Source: Aquabacterium soli
GTDB lineage: Bacteria; Pseudomonadota; Gammaproteobacteria; Burkholderiales; Burkholderiaceae_C
DNA: 64,000 nucleotides
Direction: 5' to 3'
Assembly (NCBI RefSeq): GCF_003933735.1
Contig: NZ_RSED01000003.1
Location: 186,001-250,000 of the forward strand
Part shown: positions 26,572 to 35,217 of the stretch, one piece after another
How the letters are laid out: every line of letters begins with the position of its first letter
Position numbering within the stretch: position 1 is the stretch's first letter
Notes under the pieces: model-generated
Databases searched by the model: none
Told to the model about the DNA's origin: nothing
Seen by the model: the letters and a program-made list of their open reading frames with translations, nothing else
Position numbers and translations under genes: made by a program

Positions 26572-27438
26572 TCAGAAGGTTCGCCGCATCGCGATGTGGG
26601 GGATGTCGACCTCGTCGAAGGCTTCGCCTTCGGCTGTGAATCCCTGGCGTTCATAGAAGCGCCGCGCCGATGTCTGGGCGTGCAGCACGATGCTGTGGAC
26701 GCCACGCTCACGCGCCGCCTCGGCCAGTGCCTGCAGCACCTGCCCGCCCACGCCGCTGCCGCGCATGGCCCGCAGCACCGCCATGCGTCCGATGCGGGCC
26801 TGGCCCTCGGGTTGCCCATCCGTGATCAGCCGGCCGGTGGCCAGCGGCAGGCCCGCGCCATTGAGCACGACCGCATGCAGCGCCTGCTCATCGGCCGCAT
26901 CCCACTCTTCATGGGGCGGGATGTTCTGCTCGACGATGAACACCTTCTCGCGCACGGCCCGGGCATCACCCTGAAGGTCAGCCCAGGGGCCCAGGCGCAG
27001 CTGCGTCACGGCCTCCCCACGGGCCTGCAGTTCGATCTGCCGGCGCACGGCCTGTGGCACGGGCGCAGGGCGGCGGGTTTCCAGCGAGGTGTGCACGTAG
27101 ATGGCTTCACCGGTGACCAGCAGGCGGTGATCGGACCAGACCGCCCAGCCGATCTTCATCGATGAGTTGCCGATGTGATCACTGCGCACGCCCACGTCCA
27201 GCCAGTCGTCGAGCACAGCGGGCGCGTGGTAGGCCAGCGTGTGCTGGCGCGCGTACATGTCGCCACCGTGCTGCTGGAAGCCATCCGGGTAAGGCAGGCC
27301 CACGGCCCGCCAGTACTCCGACACCGCCACGTCGAGGTAGGTCAGGTAGTGTCCGTTGAACACCACCTGCTGGGCATCGACCTCTTGCCAGCGCACGCGC
27401 AGACGGTGGATGAAAGGAAAGTCTTCTCGTTGGGCCAT
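26572..27438 (-). CDS. acyl-CoA thioesterase (YbgC/4HBT) fused to a GNAT acetyltransferase
   Basis: A 288-residue two-domain protein. Residues 1 to about 135 are a hotdog thioesterase with D21 in E-V-D-A-Q-Q-V-V-F-N-G-H-Y, the catalytic arrangement of YbgC. Residues about 140-288 are a GNAT domain (ElaA-like) with the acetyl-CoA loop R-A-M-R-G-S-G-V-G-G and F-Y-E-R-Q-G-F near the end. Single continuous frame with no sign of frameshift. The pairing suggests a protein that handles acyl-CoA in two ways, but the link is inference. It is transcribed away from the NRDE gene end (convergent) and lies downstream of fadD behind a terminator. Confidence 0.88.
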   Translation of the reverse strand: MAQREDFPFIHRLRVRWQEVDAQQVVFNGHYLTYLDVAVSEYWRAVGLPYPDGFQQHGGDMYARQHTLAYHAPAVLDDWLDVGVRSDHIGNSSMKIGWAVWSDHRLLVTGEAIYVHTSLETRRPAPVPQAVRRQIELQARGEAVTQLRLGPWADLQGDARAVREKVFIVEQNIPPHEEWDAADEQALHAVVLNGAGLPLATGRLITDGQPEGQARIGRMAVLRAMRGSGVGGQVLQALAEAARERGVHSIVLHAQTSARRFYERQGFTAEGEAFDEVDIPHIAMRRTF

Positions 27439-27461
27439 GGCCTGATTGTGTGGCCAAACCC

Positions 27462-27500
27462 CAAGAAAGAACCCGCCAACCTGTGAAGGTGTGGCGGGTT
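27462..27500 (-). terminator. intrinsic terminator downstream of fadD
   Basis: AACCCGCCA (27470-27478) pairs with TGGCGGGTT (27492-27500); an inner ACCT/AGGT extends the stem with one bulged G. In the leftward direction it is followed by CTTTCTT. It separates fadD from the thioesterase-GNAT gene. Confidence 0.75.
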
Positions 27501-27551
27501 GCCTTGGCGCAACCGGACAGCGCCTACAAGCGCTGCCCTGTCACGGATGCA

Positions 27552-29303
27552 TCATTTGCCGTCGCGCAGTTCGCGGCGCAGGATCTTGCCCACGGGCGAC
27601 TTCGGCAGCTCGGTGCTGCGGAACTCGACGATGCGGGGGATCTTGTAGCCGGTCAGGTTCTTGCGGCAGTGCTCGATCACGCTTTCCTTGGTCAGGCTGG
27701 CGTTGCGCGGCACGATGATGACCTTCACACGCTCGCCGGCCACGGAATCGGGCACGCCGATGGCGGCCACTTCCTTGACGTCCGGGTGCATGGCGACCAC
27801 GTCTTCGATCTCGTTGGGGTACACGTTGAAGCCCGAAACCAGGATCATGTCCTTCTTGCGGTCCACGATCTTCAGGAAGCCGCGCTCGTCCATCACGGCG
27901 ATGTCGCCCGTGGCCAGCCAGCCGTCCTGGTCCAGCACCTCGGCGGTGGCATCAGGGCGCTGCCAGTAGCCCTTCATCACCTGCGGGCCGCGCACGCACA
28001 GCTCGCCCGGCTCACCGATGTTGGCCCAGGTGCCGTCCTCACGGCGGCACCGCACTTCGGTGGAAGGCACCGGCACGCCGATGGAGCCGGTGAAGGTGGG
28101 CGCCTCGACGGACAGGTCCACCGGGGCCTGCGACACGATGGGCGAGCACTCGGTCAGGCCGTAGCCTTCGACGATGGAAGTGCGGGTGACCTCCTTCCAG
28201 CGCTCGGCCACACCGCGCTGCAGCGCCATGCCGCCCGCGATCGACAGCTTGAGCTTGGAGAAATCCAGCTTGGCGAAAGCCGGGTCGTCCAGGAAGGAGG
28301 CGAACAGCGTGTTCACGCCAGTGATGCCCGAGAACTTCTCGTTCTTGAGGATCATCATCACGCGCTTGGTGTCGCGCGGATTGGCCACCAGGATGTTGCG
28401 GCCACCCAGGGCCATGAAGATCAGGCCGTTCACCGTCAGCGAGAAGATGTGGTACATCGGGATGAGCGTGACCACGGTCTCGGTTTCACCCGTCAGCTGG
28501 CCTTCAGCGAAGGCCAGGGCCTGCTGGCAGTTGGCCAGGATGTTGCGGTGCGTGAGCATCGCGCCCTTGGCCACGCCGGTGGTGCCGCCGGTGTACTGCA
28601 GGAAGGCCAAGTCGTCGGGCACCACCTTCACGGGCTTGACCGTGACCTGTGCGCCGGCCTTCAGTGCATCGCGGTACCAGGTGGCACCAGGCAGGCTGTA
28701 GGCCGGCACCATCTTCTGCACATTGCGCAGCACGAAGTTCAGGGCCCAGCCCTTGGGGTTGAACCAGCCTTCGGCCAGCAGGTCACCGATCTGCGTGAGC
28801 ACCACGTGCTTGAGCTTGGTGCCCTTCTTGGCTTCTTCCAGTGTCTTGGCGAAGGTCTCCATCACGATGATGACCTCGGCCCCGGAATCGTTCAGCGTGT
28901 GGTTCAGTTCGCGCGCCGTGTACAGCGGGTTAACGTTCACCACCACGGCGCCCAGGCGCAGCACGGCGAACAGCGTGACGGGGTACTGCAGCGTGTTGGG
29001 CAGCATGATGGCGACGCGGTCGCCCTTCTTGATGCCCAGGCTCTGCAGGTAGCCCGCGAAGGCCTTGACGCGGCGCTCGAACAGGTCGTTCGACATCTCC
29101 GTGCCGATGCTGACGAAGCCCGGGCGGTCGCGGAACTTGTTGATGCACTCGTCGAAGTAGTCGTTCAGCGACTGGTACTTGTCCAGGTCGATGTCGTGCG
29201 CCACCCCCTTCACATAGGACGACAACCAGATCCGGTTGGTGCTGCCATCCGGATTGACGATGGATTGGGGCTGGGGCTCGACGGCCGCGACTGCTTGACT
29301 CAT
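27552..29303 (-). CDS. fadD: long-chain fatty acid-CoA ligase
   Basis: Activates fatty acids to acyl-CoA with ATP. The 583-residue enzyme has the AMP-binding signature Y-T-G-G-T-T-G-V-A-K-G-A near 228, Y-G-L-T-E-C near 358, the hinge D-R-K-K-D-M near 463 and a C-terminal Lys in P-K-S-P-V-G-K. The AGGAGATTTCAG before the ATG gives a strong ribosome site. It is preceded by 176 bases after the thiolase gene, enough for its own promoter; GAGACGTTTTC upstream (within 29360-29385) resembles a degenerate PsrA box. Confidence 0.94.
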   Translation of the reverse strand: MSQAVAAVEPQPQSIVNPDGSTNRIWLSSYVKGVAHDIDLDKYQSLNDYFDECINKFRDRPGFVSIGTEMSNDLFERRVKAFAGYLQSLGIKKGDRVAIMLPNTLQYPVTLFAVLRLGAVVVNVNPLYTARELNHTLNDSGAEVIIVMETFAKTLEEAKKGTKLKHVVLTQIGDLLAEGWFNPKGWALNFVLRNVQKMVPAYSLPGATWYRDALKAGAQVTVKPVKVVPDDLAFLQYTGGTTGVAKGAMLTHRNILANCQQALAFAEGQLTGETETVVTLIPMYHIFSLTVNGLIFMALGGRNILVANPRDTKRVMMILKNEKFSGITGVNTLFASFLDDPAFAKLDFSKLKLSIAGGMALQRGVAERWKEVTRTSIVEGYGLTECSPIVSQAPVDLSVEAPTFTGSIGVPVPSTEVRCRREDGTWANIGEPGELCVRGPQVMKGYWQRPDATAEVLDQDGWLATGDIAVMDERGFLKIVDRKKDMILVSGFNVYPNEIEDVVAMHPDVKEVAAIGVPDSVAGERVKVIIVPRNASLTKESVIEHCRKNLTGYKIPRIVEFRSTELPKSPVGKILRRELRDGK

Positions 29304-29479
29304 CTGAAATCTCCTCGGTACCTGGTGGCCCGTTGTTATCGCCGTGGTCGGCTGTTGCTGAGCGTTCGATCCTCACAAATCGAAAACGTCTCGCAACAAT
29401 CTGCAAAAGAGGCAAATTTATGACAATACCCTCGGGTTTCCATCTAGGTGGAACCCTGGGGTACCAGATGCGACGGCGC

Positions 29480-30775
29480 TCAGCGCTCCAGGATGGCGAC
29501 GACGCCCTGGCCGCCCGCGGCGCAGATGGAGATCAGGCCGCGGCCCGAGCCGCGCTGGTTCAGCATTTTGGCCAGCGTGGCCACGATGCGCCCGCCCGTG
29601 GCAGCGAAGGGGTGGCCGGCGGCCAGCGACGAACCGTTGATGTTCAACTTGCTGCGGTCGATCGAGCCCAGGGGAGCGTCCAGGCCCAGCTTTTCCTTGC
29701 AGTACTTGGCGTCTTCCCAGGCCTTGAGCGTGCACAGCACCTGTGCGGCGAAGGCTTCGTGGATCTCGTAGAAATCGAAATCCTGCAGCGAGATGCCGGC
29801 GCGGGCCAGCATGCGCGGCACGGCGTAGGCCGGGGCCATCAGCAGGCCTTCCTTCTGCGGGCCGAAGAAGTCCACGGCAGCCACTTCACTGAAGGTGATG
29901 TAGGCCAGCACGGGCAGGTTGCGCGCTGCGGCCCATTCTTCGCTGGCCAGCAGCACGGCGGAGGCGCCGTCGGTCAGGGGCGTGGAGTTGGCGGGTGTCA
30001 GCGTGCCCTGCCCCGGCGCGACCTTCTTGTCGAAACAGGGCTTCAAGGTGCGCAGCTTCTCGATGGTGATGCCTTCGCGCAGGTTGTTGTCCTTGGTGAC
30101 GCCCTTGTACGGGGTCATCAGGTCGGCGAAGAAGCCTTCCTTGTAGGCACGGGCCAGGTTGGTGTGCGAGGCCACGGCCAGCTGATCCTGCTCTTCACGC
30201 GGGATGCCCCATTCGCGCGCCATCAGCTCGGCGTGCTCGCCCATGGAGAAGCCGGTGCGCGGCTCGCCGTTCTTGGGGATGTTGGGCTTGACCAGCATCG
30301 AGGGGCGGATCTTGGACAGCGTCTTGATCTGGGCGCCGGTGGTCTTGCCACGGTTGGCTTCCAGCAGGATCTTGCGCATCTTCTCGTTGACGCCGATGGG
30401 CGCGTCGGAGGTGGTGTCCACCCCGCCGCCGATGCCGCATTCGATGTGGCCCAGGGCGATCTTGTTGGCCACCAGCATGATGGCTTCCAGGCCGGTGCCG
30501 CAGGCCTGCTGCAGGTCATAGGCCGGGGTCTGGGGCGACAGCGTGGTCGACAGCACGGATTCGCGCACCAGGTTGAAATCACGCGAGTGCTTCATCACGG
30601 CGCCGGCGGCGACATCGCCCAGGCGTTCACCATGCAGGTTGAAGCGGTCCACCAGGCCCTGCAGCGTGGCTGTGAGCATTTCTTGGTTGGACTCGTGCGA
30701 GTAGACGGTGTTCGAACGGGCAAAGGGAATGCGGTTGCCACCGATGATGGCGACGCGACGGACGGTGCTGCTCAT
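29480..30775 (-). CDS. fadI: acetyl-CoA C-acyltransferase (thiolase), FadI/FadA2-like
   Basis: Cleaves 3-ketoacyl-CoA in beta-oxidation. The 431-residue protein has nucleophile C92 in L-Q-Q-A-C-G-T-G-L-E-A, the active-site N-E/H-E-A-F-A-A-Q, G-H-P-F-A-A-T-G-G-R near 386 and C-A-A-G-G-Q-G at the end. ATG 30775 begins the family N-terminus; an open extension upstream to 31033 is not conserved. It follows a MaoC hydratase and a FabG4-like reductase, so the three steps hydration, oxidation and thiolysis are encoded together. Confidence 0.92.
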   Translation of the reverse strand: MSSTVRRVAIIGGNRIPFARSNTVYSHESNQEMLTATLQGLVDRFNLHGERLGDVAAGAVMKHSRDFNLVRESVLSTTLSPQTPAYDLQQACGTGLEAIMLVANKIALGHIECGIGGGVDTTSDAPIGVNEKMRKILLEANRGKTTGAQIKTLSKIRPSMLVKPNIPKNGEPRTGFSMGEHAELMAREWGIPREEQDQLAVASHTNLARAYKEGFFADLMTPYKGVTKDNNLREGITIEKLRTLKPCFDKKVAPGQGTLTPANSTPLTDGASAVLLASEEWAAARNLPVLAYITFSEVAAVDFFGPQKEGLLMAPAYAVPRMLARAGISLQDFDFYEIHEAFAAQVLCTLKAWEDAKYCKEKLGLDAPLGSIDRSKLNINGSSLAAGHPFAATGGRIVATLAKMLNQRGSGRGLISICAAGGQGVVAILER

Positions 30776-30831
30776 GTGTGAAATCCTGGAATCTGAAGAA
30801 GATGGAACGATGGTGAGGGCGGCAGGCGGAA

Positions 30832-31692
30832 TCAGTAGGTGACCCGACCGCGCAGGTGGGGCTTGTCGCCCTTGGAATTGCGAACCTCGAACAAGGAGCC
30901 CGACTCCTGGCGGGCGGCCCACAGCGAGGCCTTGGCCGGCAGGAACAGCGGCGTCTTGAACTCGACGATCACTTCGGCCTGGTCCACGGCTTCGCGGGGC
31001 ATCAGCATGGCCAGGGCGCGGGCCTTGGTCCACATGCCGTGGGCGATGGCCTTGCGAAAGCCCAGGAACTTGGCCGTGAGCGCCGACATGTGGATCGGGT
31101 TGACGTCGCCTGAGACCAGCCCGTAGCGGCGGCCGATGCCGGCCGGCGCAAAGAAGTCGGCCTGGTGGGAGATGGGGGTCTCATCGACCAGTGCGCTGGT
31201 GAAGGGCTCGCCTTTAGGGTTGCGCACACCCATGCGCAGGAGGGTCCAGGTGCTTTCCCACACCACCTCGCCCGCACGCAGGGCACGGGCATGCAGCGTG
31301 AAGACCTGGCCCTTGTCATGGGCGTACAGCTCGCCGGTGGTCATCTCGATGCGCAGCTCGTCGCCCACGTTGATGCGCTTGAGCAGCTTGATGCTGTTGG
31401 CCAGGTGCACCAGGCCCATGGCGGGCCACGGGAAGCGCCGCGAGCCGAACAGCATCATGGCCAGCGGAAAGGCGTGCAGGTGCGGGTACAGCATGGGCAC
31501 ACCATGCGCCTTCGTGAACCCGCACACCTTGGCGTACTTGATCACGTCGCGCCCGTCGACCACCACCTTGGGCCGCACGTAGGTGACCTGGGGCAATGCC
31601 TCGACCACGCCGGGGCGCTTGCTGCTCGAGCGCAGCGCACCGATGTTGAGCGACAGCGCGCTGGGCAGCTTGTTGACTTCGATGAACTTCAT
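30832..31692 (-). CDS. MaoC family 3-hydroxyacyl-thioester dehydratase/hydratase (HtdX-like)
   Basis: A 286-residue double-hotdog protein. The hydratase-2 motif is in S-G-D-V-N-P-I-H-M (Asp and His dyad) near 195, followed by A-H-G-M-W. The length and operon partner match mycobacterial HtdX, encoded beside FabG4 and FadA2. It most likely hydrates enoyl-CoA to 3-hydroxyacyl-CoA. It lies 21 bases after the reductase gene and 56 before the thiolase gene. Confidence 0.88.
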   Translation of the reverse strand: MKFIEVNKLPSALSLNIGALRSSSKRPGVVEALPQVTYVRPKVVVDGRDVIKYAKVCGFTKAHGVPMLYPHLHAFPLAMMLFGSRRFPWPAMGLVHLANSIKLLKRINVGDELRIEMTTGELYAHDKGQVFTLHARALRAGEVVWESTWTLLRMGVRNPKGEPFTSALVDETPISHQADFFAPAGIGRRYGLVSGDVNPIHMSALTAKFLGFRKAIAHGMWTKARALAMLMPREAVDQAEVIVEFKTPLFLPAKASLWAARQESGSLFEVRNSKGDKPHLRGRVTY

Positions 31693-31713
31693 GTGGGCGT
31701 CCCCGCGTTCGCG

Positions 31714-33123
31714 TCAGGCGCCGATCAGGCTCTGGCCGCAGACGCGGATGGTGTTGCCCGTCAGGCCGCTGGAGGCCGGGCTGGCGAACCAGCCGATGGC
31801 CTCGGCCACGTCGACCGGCTGGCCGCCCTGGCTCATGGAGTTCATGCGGCGGCCGGCTTCGCGGATGGCGAAGGGGATCGCCGCTGTCATCGCGGTTTCG
31901 ATGAAGCCCGGGGCCACGGCGTTGATGGTGATGCCCTTTTGCGCGTAGATGGGCGCATTGAACTGGACCATGCCGACCACGCCCGCCTTGGAGACGGCGT
32001 AGTTGGTCTGGCCCATGTTGCCGGCCAGGCCGGAGATGGACGACACGCAGACGATGCGGCCACCGGCCTTGAGCGCGCCGGATTCGACCAGCGCGTCGTT
32101 GATGCGCTCTTGCGTCGACAGGTTCACATTGACCACCAGTTGCCAGAGGTGTTCCTTCATGTTGGCGATGGTCTTGTCGCGGGTGATGCCGGCGTTGTGC
32201 ACGATGACATCCCAGCCGCCATCGGCACGGGCCGCATCGACCAGCTTCTGAGGGGCATCGGCCGCGCCGATGTCCAGCGCGATGGCCTTGCCACCCAGCT
32301 TCTTGGCGACCTCATTCAGGCCCTCTTGCGCCTGGGGCACGTCCAGCGCGATCACGTCGGCACCGTCACGGGCCATCACCTCGGCGATGGCGGCACCGAT
32401 GCCGCGCGAGGCGCCGGTGACCAGCACCTTCTTGCCGGCCAGGGGCTTGGCCCAGTCGGCCGGGGCGACCACATCGCTCACGGGCTTGCCCACGCGAACG
32501 ACCTGGGCCGACACGTAGGTGGAGCGGGCCGACAGCAGGAAGCGCAGGGTCGATTCCAGGTTGGCCTCGGCGCCTTCGGACACGTAGACCAGCTGGGCGG
32601 TGGCGCCCTTCTTCAGTTCTTTGCCCAACGAGCGGCTCAGGCCCTCGAGCGAGCGCTGCACGGTGGCCTTGCGGGGCGAGCTGCACTCTTCAGGCGGGCG
32701 GCCGATGATGACCACGCGACCAGACGGCAGCACCGAGCGGGCCGTGTCGTGGAAGAACCAGTACAGGGCATCGCTCTGGGTGCTGTCGGACAGGCCGGTG
32801 GCGTCGAACACCAGCGCCTTGACCTTCTCGCCAGCCTGGCCCTGGGTGCCCCAGCGGCCGGTGGTCAGGCCCACCTTGTTGGCCGTTGCGATCCACTGCG
32901 GCACGCGCTCATGGGCCAGGGTCTGGGCGCCGATGGACTTCATCACCGTGGCCAGGGCTTCGAGGATCTGCGAATCGGCGCTGCCACCGATCAGGACGGT
33001 GCCTTGAACGACGGGTTGGCCAGGCTTGTAGCGCTCCAGCGGCAAGGGCTTGGGCAGCCCCAGCGCATTCACCAGCTTGGCACCCATGGGGGAGTTGGCA
33101 AAGTCGAGGTAACCGTCTTTCAT
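31714..33123 (-). CDS. fabG4: high-molecular-weight 3-oxoacyl reductase (FabG4-like)
   Basis: A 469-residue short-chain dehydrogenase, about twice the size of ordinary FabG. The N-terminal half (to about 220) is a degenerate flavodoxin-like Rossmann domain; the C-terminal half has T-G-A-S-R-G-I-G for NAD(P), H-N-A-G, catalytic Ser in C-V-S-S-I-S-G, and Y-A-V-S-K. This is the HMwFabG/FabG4 architecture, an NADH-dependent 3-ketoacyl-CoA reductase in mycobacteria. The ATG at 33123 gives the family N-terminus M-K-D-G-Y-L-D-F. Confidence 0.92.
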   Translation of the reverse strand: MKDGYLDFANSPMGAKLVNALGLPKPLPLERYKPGQPVVQGTVLIGGSADSQILEALATVMKSIGAQTLAHERVPQWIATANKVGLTTGRWGTQGQAGEKVKALVFDATGLSDSTQSDALYWFFHDTARSVLPSGRVVIIGRPPEECSSPRKATVQRSLEGLSRSLGKELKKGATAQLVYVSEGAEANLESTLRFLLSARSTYVSAQVVRVGKPVSDVVAPADWAKPLAGKKVLVTGASRGIGAAIAEVMARDGADVIALDVPQAQEGLNEVAKKLGGKAIALDIGAADAPQKLVDAARADGGWDVIVHNAGITRDKTIANMKEHLWQLVVNVNLSTQERINDALVESGALKAGGRIVCVSSISGLAGNMGQTNYAVSKAGVVGMVQFNAPIYAQKGITINAVAPGFIETAMTAAIPFAIREAGRRMNSMSQGGQPVDVAEAIGWFASPASSGLTGNTIRVCGQSLIGA

Positions 33124-33183
33124 GCGATCTCTACACAGTGATGAAGGCCTGGGGCGTGTACAGCCGGGAACAGGCCTGGTTTG

Positions 33184-33211
33184 CAAAACCGGAGCACCTC
33201 AACGGTGCCCC
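33184..33211 (-). terminator. weak intrinsic terminator between tetR and fabG4
   Basis: GGAGCACC (33191-33198) pairs with GGTGCCCC (33204-33211) with one wobble and a 5-base loop; leftward it is followed by GGTTTTGC, a short U-tract. It may lower read-through from the regulator into the oxidation operon. Confidence 0.4.
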
Positions 33212-33230
33212 GCCAGGAAAAAAGTGGATA

Positions 33231-33965
33231 TCAGGCGATGGTTTCAGCCGGGGCTTCCACGGCCTGCGCCGCCAGCGCGATGTCGCTGAACAGCGTGTTC
33301 TGACCCGCCTCGGGCAAGGGTGCGCGCAAGGCGGCCACCATCAATGCGGACAAGCGGGACAGCAGCAGCACCTCGTCGCCCTGCCCCTGCGTGAAATCCT
33401 TGATCAGGCGCTGCGTGTTGCCGCCGGCCAGGATGCCCGACAGGGCGCCCATGGCGAAGTTCAGGCGAAAACCCAGGTCATGGCGGCTGAGGTCAGGCAG
33501 GGTGCGCTGGAACGCGCCGAAGAAGCGGCCCAGCGTCTGGATGTAGTGGGTGTTGATGAAGTCGCGCACCACGGCGGAAGGCTCGGTGTAGGCGCGCCCC
33601 AGGAACTGCAGGAAGCTGCCGGCATGCGGGCCGCTGTCATCACGGAACAGGCGAACGGCAGGCAGGAACATCGCCGCCAGCACATGCTCGCAGGTGAGCT
33701 GGTCACCGAACTGCTTTTCGAAGGTGTCGAGCATGGCGATCCGCTGCTCATTGAGCGGATCTAGCTTGCGCGCCAGCACCGATTGGATCAGTGCGTCCTT
33801 GCTGCCGAAGTGGTAGTTCACCGCAGCCAGGTTGACGCCGGCGGCGCTGGTGATCTGCCGCATCGACAGGGAATCGAACCCGCCCGAGATGAACAGTTCT
33901 TCCGCCGCATCGAGGATGCGCGACTTGGTGGCCTGGGGCGACAGTTTGGTGGTGGCTGACGGCAT
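33231..33965 (-). CDS. TetR family regulator, PsrA-like
   Basis: A 244-residue repressor. The helix-turn-helix region, ending A-G-V-N-L-A-A-V-N-Y-H-F-G-S-K-D-A-L-I, is close to that of PsrA, the long-chain-fatty-acid-responsive TetR of Pseudomonas; the C-terminal ligand domain is the PsrA type by length. A consensus PsrA operator overlaps its own upstream region. It likely represses itself and the downstream oxidation genes until acyl-CoA or fatty acid binds (inference). Confidence 0.88.
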   Translation of the reverse strand: MPSATTKLSPQATKSRILDAAEELFISGGFDSLSMRQITSAAGVNLAAVNYHFGSKDALIQSVLARKLDPLNEQRIAMLDTFEKQFGDQLTCEHVLAAMFLPAVRLFRDDSGPHAGSFLQFLGRAYTEPSAVVRDFINTHYIQTLGRFFGAFQRTLPDLSRHDLGFRLNFAMGALSGILAGGNTQRLIKDFTQGQGDEVLLLSRLSALMVAALRAPLPEAGQNTLFSDIALAAQAVEAPAETIA

Positions 33966-33984
33966 ACGTTGGACCGGGAACCTA

Positions 33985-34007
33985 CAAACGTTTCAAACGT
34001 TCGTTTC
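33985..34007 (-). promoter_or_regulatory. PsrA-type operator
   Basis: CAAAC-GTTC-GTTTC (33994-34007) exactly fits the published PsrA pattern G/CAAAC, 2-4 bases, GTTTG/C. A second overlapping repeat, CAAACGTTTC, lies at 33985-33994. The site is 20-40 bases upstream of the tetR start codon, as expected for autorepression. Confidence 0.6.
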
Positions 34008-34170
34008 ATGTTTCGGGGCGTATCCTAAGCGAAGAGCCTGGGCCGCGCGACACAGTTTTTAGACCCCACCCTCTAAACGGGTGGTCCGGCCGCTTTGCTG
34101 GGGTCTTCCCCTGCCTGCCCACCCGGGGGGCGGGCGCTAGAGTCTCGCTTTTTGCCGCCGAGCATCTACC

Positions 34171-35217
34171 GTGGACTGGATCCGAGCCTTCACCGCCAAG
34201 CCCTACCCGCCTCGCGAGGCCTTCGGGCTGGTCTGGCGCAACCTGGCAGGCGCGAGCTTTCGCAACCCGCATGCCCTGCGATTCACACCACGCCATACGC
34301 GGCTCAACGAGATTCAGCCGCAGCTGACCCTGGGCCTGGGCGGCGACGTGATGTCCATGTTCGGCAAGGCCTTGCGTTTCGCGCCGGAGGTGGCCAGCTT
34401 CTTCAGTCCCTGCGACAAGGTGCTGCTGAACTTCGAGGGCGTGATCACCGAGCAGCGGCAGATCTCGCCCGACCAGAAGCACACGCGCCCGATCCTGGGG
34501 GCGCTGGACGGGCTGGCATCTCGCGACAAGCTGGTGCTGTCGCTGGCCAACAACCACACCGGCGATTTCGGCGAGGACGAGTGCCGTCGCAGCCTGACCC
34601 TGCTGCAGGCCGAAGGCTTCACCGCCTTCGGCCTGACCGAGAGCCCCTTCATCGACCTGCATGAGCGCCTGCGCGTGGCCACGGGCACGCGCTGGAGCAA
34701 CCGCGAAGGCCGCCACCTGGCCTGGTTGCGGGATCCGGTGCAGTTCGTGCGCCCAGGTGCATTCAATCTGCTCTATCCCCACTGGGGCTACGAACTGGAG
34801 GTCTACCCCCGGCAGGACCTGGTCGCGCAGATGGACGCGTGGCTGACACGCTTCGACGCCGTGGTGGGCCACCACAGCCACACGCCCCAACCCATCACCG
34901 TGCAGCGCGGGGCGGACGGGCTGCAGCGGCTGGCCGCGTATTCGCTGGGGGACCTGTGCTTCGGCATGGCCTACGCCAGGCTGCCCACGTTCAAGTACTA
35001 CGCCTATGGGCTGATCGCGCGCGCCACACTGGGCCCGCTGGTGTCCAACCCCGATCGATGGGCCATCGGGGACCTGAGCTGGTCATTCGTCGAATGCCGC
35101 CCGCTGGGCAAAGGCCAGGGCTTCGAGGTGGTGCTGCGGGACCAGATCCCGCTGTTCAACGCCAGGGACATCCCCTCGGCGACCGCGGCGCACCGCCCGG
35201 CTCAAGCCACAGGCTGA
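34171..35217 (+). CDS. CapA family protein (metallophosphatase-like)
   Basis: A 348-residue protein with the CapA/PgsA pattern: G-G-D-V-M near 60, N-F-E-G-V near 92, L-A-N-N-H-T-G-D-F-G near 128, P-H-W-G-Y-E-L near 200 and G-H-H-S-H near 233. These metal-binding motifs mark a calcineurin-like hydrolase fold; CapA takes part in poly-gamma-glutamate capsule making in Bacillus, but no other capsule gene is nearby. The start is GTG at 34171. No signal peptide is visible. Its last 16 bases overlap the opposing gene's end. Confidence 0.85.
   Translation: MDWIRAFTAKPYPPREAFGLVWRNLAGASFRNPHALRFTPRHTRLNEIQPQLTLGLGGDVMSMFGKALRFAPEVASFFSPCDKVLLNFEGVITEQRQISPDQKHTRPILGALDGLASRDKLVLSLANNHTGDFGEDECRRSLTLLQAEGFTAFGLTESPFIDLHERLRVATGTRWSNREGRHLAWLRDPVQFVRPGAFNLLYPHWGYELEVYPRQDLVAQMDAWLTRFDAVVGHHSHTPQPITVQRGADGLQRLAAYSLGDLCFGMAYARLPTFKYYAYGLIARATLGPLVSNPDRWAIGDLSWSFVECRPLGKGQGFEVVLRDQIPLFNARDIPSATAAHRPAQATG

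Noticed and set aside
27450-29423. Rightward open frame of about 655 codons opposite fadD
   Set aside because: Antisense shadow; fadD has all family motifs on the minus strand.
29434-29456. Inverted repeat after the thiolase gene as a terminator
   Set aside because: Stem has a bulge and no U-tract in the leftward direction; too weak to call.
31165-33141. Rightward open frame of about 660 codons across the MaoC and FabG4-like genes
   Set aside because: Antisense shadow of two recognisable enzymes; translation is low-complexity and crosses the gap between them.
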